From Agrocybe praecox (lineage: Eukaryota > Basidiomycota > Agaricomycetes > Agaricales > Agrocybaceae), in the NCBI GenBank assembly GCA_964017145.1, contig OZ024844.1, positions 992,001 to 1,056,000 on the forward strand: a DNA stretch of 64,000 bases, written 5' to 3'. How positions within the stretch are numbered: the stretch's first letter is position 1; every line of letters starts with the position of its first letter. Shown here piece after piece: positions 59,523 to 64,000 of the stretch. The position numbers and the translations under genes were made by a program. The notes under the pieces are model-generated. The model was not told the DNA's origin. It saw only the letters and a list, made by a program, of their open reading frames with translations, and did not search any database.

Positions 59523-60319
59523 GAGGCACGTATGTCATTCTTATCGGATTGATTTAGGGCGATGTTGCCTAACCGACCATCTAGGCCGCCGTGATTTCGC
59601 CGTGATTTGATACTCGCCAGGATTGTGACTGGAAAGGATGATACCTTAATATCTAACTGGAAGGCTAATGGTACCGTGTATAAGTATTTAGCATAAGTTA
59701 TAGATAGTGATGTTTTGTTTTGTATATATGCTGTCGCGCTGTGTTAATTTTTTAATTGGAGACAGGGGCGTTGAATGAAACGTGAAATTAGTATTTGTTG
59801 TTGTTTGGCAGGCTGCCACGGCCAGGGCCGTGCTCCTTTACCAGCTGCGATCAAGTGGTTGCAACGAACGAACAGCCCTCAGGAATCAGACCGTCAGCGA
59901 CAGTCCTATCTCGAACAGTCCTCTTTTCCTCCTCCACCCTCTCCCTTCTCTCAAGGTCCCCATTTCCCCCTCCAAAATCGCCTTGTATTTCTTTACTTAT
60001 ATTATCTCTCTTATAGAACCACTTCAACCCACATTTTAGACAATTCACAACCACCTCACCGCCCCCGTCAATTTATCCTGTGCAATATCCTGTTTCAGGT
60101 CTCCATTTATACAGCATATTTCTCTGTCATCGGTGCGTTTCTTATTCATCGCCTTTGTCTTCCCTCTGCTGCCCATGAGACACAGCCACGAGGCCTGTTG
60201 CCACGACTATAGGCGATAAGCAGAGGACGAGGCGGGTTACCTTGTCTTCCCAGTCGCTGATTTGGTCTTCTCAGAAACCCGTGTTAAACGCATAAGCCGC
60301 GCTTTAGACATTTATCAGT
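59523..60319. promoter_or_regulatory. Upstream and leader region of CDC42
   Basis: No supported gene. A long pyrimidine-rich tract at about 59915-59985 is typical of strong fungal promoters or leaders. TTTATCAG|T directly before the ATG at 60320 could be the acceptor of a leader intron whose donor may be GTGCGTTTC near 60133; this is an inference. Confidence 0.4.
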
Positions 60320-61172
<853 letters not shown>

Positions 61173-61898
61173 GATGACTCCCCTTTTTTAACGACTAGGA
61201 CATGACGGTTGCCCTTTTTTACATTATGCTTTTTTCACTCACGAATCCACTTTTTACGCCCACGGCCCTGGTTATATATCCGACATTTGCCTATACTTTG
61301 TCTTTTTACTCGTTCGCGCCCTTTCATCTTACTTGGCGTGTGTCAACGTCCTTTTTTTTCTTTCTCTCATCTGCTATTAGTTAACTCTAAACTTGATACT
61401 TTTTTTTTCTTTTGCGAACGCCTTCGCCATTTCTAAGCCTTTTTGATCTTCAGGGATTTCACGCGCACACATACTCCATTTTATTTCCAAGGGAATGCGT
61501 CCTCTATCAGCCTATAACTAATCACGATTCAAACTTGAAAAGAAGGCCATTCCTCAGACTTTGCCTCATTATTGATTGTTGTCGAGTTCTTCTATGTGTG
61601 AAATCAGGACCGGTACCATTGAGTTTAAGAGACTTGAACAACTGGAATTTTTCAAATTGAACGAAATATATTGCTGAGCGTCTAAAGAAATTCTATTAAA
61701 AGAAATGACAATCGAAAAGAACTCTGCAAAAAAGAAGACGAAGATGGTATATATAAGCCCACTGAGAAAATAATGCAGCCCGGGTAAAGAAGAACGATCT
61801 AGATAAAACTTGGAAAAAAGAAGTACCGTGTAAGATTATGTTTTGGAGTTCCAACGCCCGAAGAAAATGAAGGAGTATAACCGCCGATGAAAAATAGA
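61173..61898. other. Intergenic, convergent 3' ends
   Basis: T-rich 3' region of CDC42 followed by an A-rich segment before the stop of the repeat protein. The several short plus-strand frames are low-complexity and not coding-like. Confidence 0.45.
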
Positions 61899-63563
61899 TT
61901 AAGACGTATTGGTGTCGATTTTCTCGCCGGTAATATTGTCGATAAACACTTCGTGATTCGATCCCGAGGGGAGGAAGTTGTTGATTGTGTCTCCGGATTT
62001 GCTGCTTAAGGGATTAGACACTGCGGCCAAGGTGGGGTTGGGCAGGTTGAGGTTGAAGTCGTATTTGGAACTGGTGGTGGTGGGATTATTACCGAAGAAG
62101 TTGGCGATGTTCGCGGGGAAGCCGAGGAAGGGCGTGCCGAGGTGGGTGCTACTGGTTGTTGGGGTAGGGAGGTGAATAGTGCTCGTGCCAAGGTGGGTGC
62201 CTGTTGAAACCGAGATTGGGGAGGGGAGTACTACCGTTGGGATAGTAGGCAGGTTAATGCTGATTCCTGTTAGGATCGGGATGGTGAAGGAGATGGGGGA
62301 AACTGTTGGGATATGAGAGTTGATGGTGTTCGTGCCGAGGTGGGTACCAGTGGTTATTGGGGTAGGAAGGTTGATGGTGCTCGTGCCGAGGTTGCTGCCT
62401 GTTGAAATTGAAATTGGGACGGGGAGTACCGTTGGGATAGTAGGCAGGTTAATGCCGGTTCCTGTTAGGATCGGGATGGTGAAGGAGATGGGGGACCCTG
62501 TTGGGATAGGAGAGTTGATGGTGTTCGTGCCGAGGTGGGTACCAGTGGTTGTTGGAGTAGGGAGGTTGATGGTGCTCGTGCCATGGTTGGTGCCAGTTCC
62601 AGTTGAAATTGGGTTAGAGAAAGAGACGGGGAAGTTTGTTGAGGTAGGCAGGTGGATGGTATTCGTACCGGGGATGTCAGTTCCTTCGAGAATCGGGATA
62701 GAGGAGGGGATGGAGAAGGGGATGGAGAAGGGGATGGAGAAGGAGGGGATGGAGATAGGGATAGGCGATTCTGTTGGGACTGGCAGGGCGATCGTAGGGA
62801 TGGAGATGGTGGGGATGGGGAGGGTAGGGATAGGGAGGGAGGGGATGGATAGGGAGGGGATGGAGAAAGGGATGAGCGATTCTGTTGAGACTGGCGGGGC
62901 GATCGTATTCGTGTCAAATATACCAGTTCCTGCTAGAGAAGGGATGGAGAGGGCGGGGATGGAGAAGGTGGGGGGGGAGAAGGAGGGAATGGAGAAAGAG
63001 ACGGGGGGTTTTGTTGGGACTGGAATTATGCCAGTTCCTGTTGGAGTAGGGATGGAGAGGGTGGGGATGGAAAGGGTGGGGATGGAGAGGGTGGGGAAGA
63101 TGGGGAAGCCCGTTGGGATCAGTGGCAGGGAGATAGTTTCGGTGGCATGCTGGGTACCAGTCGTCGTCGTTGGAGCATGAGTAGTCGTGATCGTGCCATG
63201 GGTAGTGGTCGTACGGTGATGGGTATCCGTAGGGAGTGTTATGTGGTGAGTAGTTGTAGTTTTTGTGATGGGTGGAGGAGGATGGTAGCTCGGGATGATG
63301 CCACTCCTTCGACGCTTCGACGCTGGCTTGCGAATGTCGAACTGCTTCAACATACGGCCATTTCCGCTATGACCCTTGTGAGGACTGTGAACATCAGCGT
63401 TGTTGGGTCTGGTAAAACGATGTGCGTGAGTGGGATTTGATTGACACGAAGCATGCAAGACGGCTTACTTGCGAGGCATCTTGTAAGTTGGATTGGCGTC
63501 CGCCAAAGCCGCCAAAGCAAGAATGTACACCACGAGGGCGTTGGAGAGTGGTCCCAAGAACAT
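61899..63563 (-). CDS. Secreted Ser/Thr/Pro/Ile-rich tandem-repeat protein
   Basis: Function unknown. Exon 1 encodes a signal peptide (MFLGPLSNALVVYILALAAL, then ADANPTYKMPR); a GTAAGC intron joins it to NPHKGHSGNGR. A basic KPASKRRRSG site that Kex2 could cut comes next, then THHITLPTDTHHRTTTTHG with His/Thr clusters. The rest is repeats: short SIPT/FSIP units (encoded at about 62700-63110) and 65-residue units containing FTIPILTG, NLPTIPT and GTHLGTSTI. The end is a non-repeated VFIDNITGEKIDTNTS-stop. Heavy O-glycosylation is expected, so a cell-wall or extracellular role is plausible. No GPI-anchor tail and no catalytic domain are visible. The repeat DNA also keeps long open frames on the opposite strand, which are shadows. 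Confidence 0.72.
62130..62620. repeat. Tandem repeat of about 195 bp inside the repeat protein gene
   Basis: The segment beginning ATGGTGAAGGAGATGGGGGA at 62281 recurs at 62476, a spacing of 195 bases or 65 codons. A third, diverged copy starts near 62137 (GCCGAGGTGGGTGCTACTGG). Because the period is a multiple of three, the frame is kept. Copies are similar enough to recombine. Confidence 0.75.
62700..63110. repeat. Short GGGATGGAGAAG-type minisatellite inside the repeat protein gene
   Basis: Runs of a 12- to 15-bp unit (GGGATGGAGAAGG and GGGGATGGAGAGGGT) encode repeated S-I-P-T and F-S-I-P on the minus strand. Runs near 62695-62750 and 63045-63105 are nearly perfect, suggesting recent expansion. 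Confidence 0.75.
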
Positions 63564-64000
63564 GTCGATAGTATGTATCTGACGTGGAAATAAGGGCAGA
63601 AAAGAGTGGACTGTTCGTTTGGAAAGAAGCGAAGTGTAAAGCCTGAGGCACAAAAAGAGGAGTAATGCAAGGCAGAACTGGAGAGTCGTCGAGGAACCTA
63701 GTAGGCTTATATGCAGAGATTCCCTGTATAGATGAATTTGTGCCAGCCACCAGCAGCTTTTCGACATGGCCTAGGGTCCTAGGCCAGAGGCTGACCGAAT
63801 AGAAGTAACCCTCACTTGGATAGCACCAGAGAGGCTGACTAGTTGGCAAAGGCGCATCGATGGGTCCCAAACGCTTGGATGTCATTTGTCTGGTAGCATT
63901 TTACATACGGACTCTCGCCTGTTTTTGACTTGTTATCCATAAGTGGTCGTGGTTAAAGAGCAAGTCCATTTTTGGGAATTTCTTCCATGTCGGGACCTTT
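63564..64000. promoter_or_regulatory. Upstream region of the repeat protein gene
   Basis: Holds the promoter side of the minus-strand repeat protein. Longer minus-strand frames that start here (up to 63885) run into the first exon but begin upstream of the signal peptide Met and are not favoured as the true start. Confidence 0.4.

Noticed and set aside
62320..63180. Plus-strand open frame of 286 codons rich in Gly, Met, Glu and Val
   Set aside because: Antisense to the repeat protein. It has no signal peptide or start context, while the minus strand has a signal peptide and a spliced first exon.

Overview
The window is fungal nuclear DNA, most likely from a mushroom-forming basidiomycete (Agaricomycetes). 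Genes are broken by many introns of about 47-65 bases. eEF3, a translation factor typical of fungi, is present. There are secreted GH12 and GH3 plant-wall hydrolases, a sterol-glucosyltransferase-like enzyme, and a gene resembling the basidiomycete DUF7918 family. No bacterial operon, CRISPR array, rRNA or convincing tRNA was seen. All exon models are hand-spliced from phase, GT/GC-AG borders and family conservation, so outer coordinates are firmer than every internal border.

Layout, left to right: an Argonaute (minus, 370-4234); elongation factor 3 (minus, 5178-8635); V-ATPase subunit a (minus, 9220-12384); a DUF7918-like protein (plus, 12808-14534); the polyadenylation factor Pfs2 (minus, 14714-16818); a Hos2-like class I histone deacetylase with an Arg-Gly tail (plus, 17313-19261); a sterol-glucosyltransferase-like GT1 enzyme (minus, 19386-22927); a PER1/PGAP3 GPI-anchor remodelling protein (plus, 23138-24221); a GH12 glucanase (plus, 24872-26253); a glyoxalase-like protein (plus, 26653-27680); a small hypothetical gene (minus, about 28090-28500). 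A gene-poor stretch of about 3.8 kb follows, with one possible gene remnant. Then come a large P-type ATPase of the Na/K-ATPase-like (P2C) class (plus, 32335-37468), an Mcp1-like membrane protein (minus, 37652-38460), a GH3 beta-glucosidase (plus, 39302-42306), an unknown multi-pass membrane protein (plus, 42854-43902), an unknown small charged protein (minus, 44175-44945), a phosducin-like protein (minus, 45798-46787), a Dicer (plus, 47208-51909), an AhpD-like protein (plus, 52478-53496), a 749-bp element with perfect 37-bp inverted ends (53511-54259), a proline-rich WD40-like protein (plus, 55341-59522), Cdc42 (plus, 60320-61172) and a secreted tandem-repeat protein (minus, 61899-63563).

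Functionally most of this is housekeeping. Two core RNA-silencing genes (Argonaute and Dicer) lie 43 kb apart, and both look intact. The window carries two secreted hydrolases for beta-glucan or cellodextrin breakdown. The most unusual feature is a set of extremely short exons that can be deduced from phase and conserved motifs: 5 nt in the P-type ATPase just before the phosphorylation motif, 8 nt in Argonaute carrying the fourth catalytic residue, 8 nt in GH12 and 13 nt in the glucosyltransferase. Each is flanked by introns of only 47-63 nt. This points to efficient intron-definition splicing, and such exons will be missed by ordinary gene finders.
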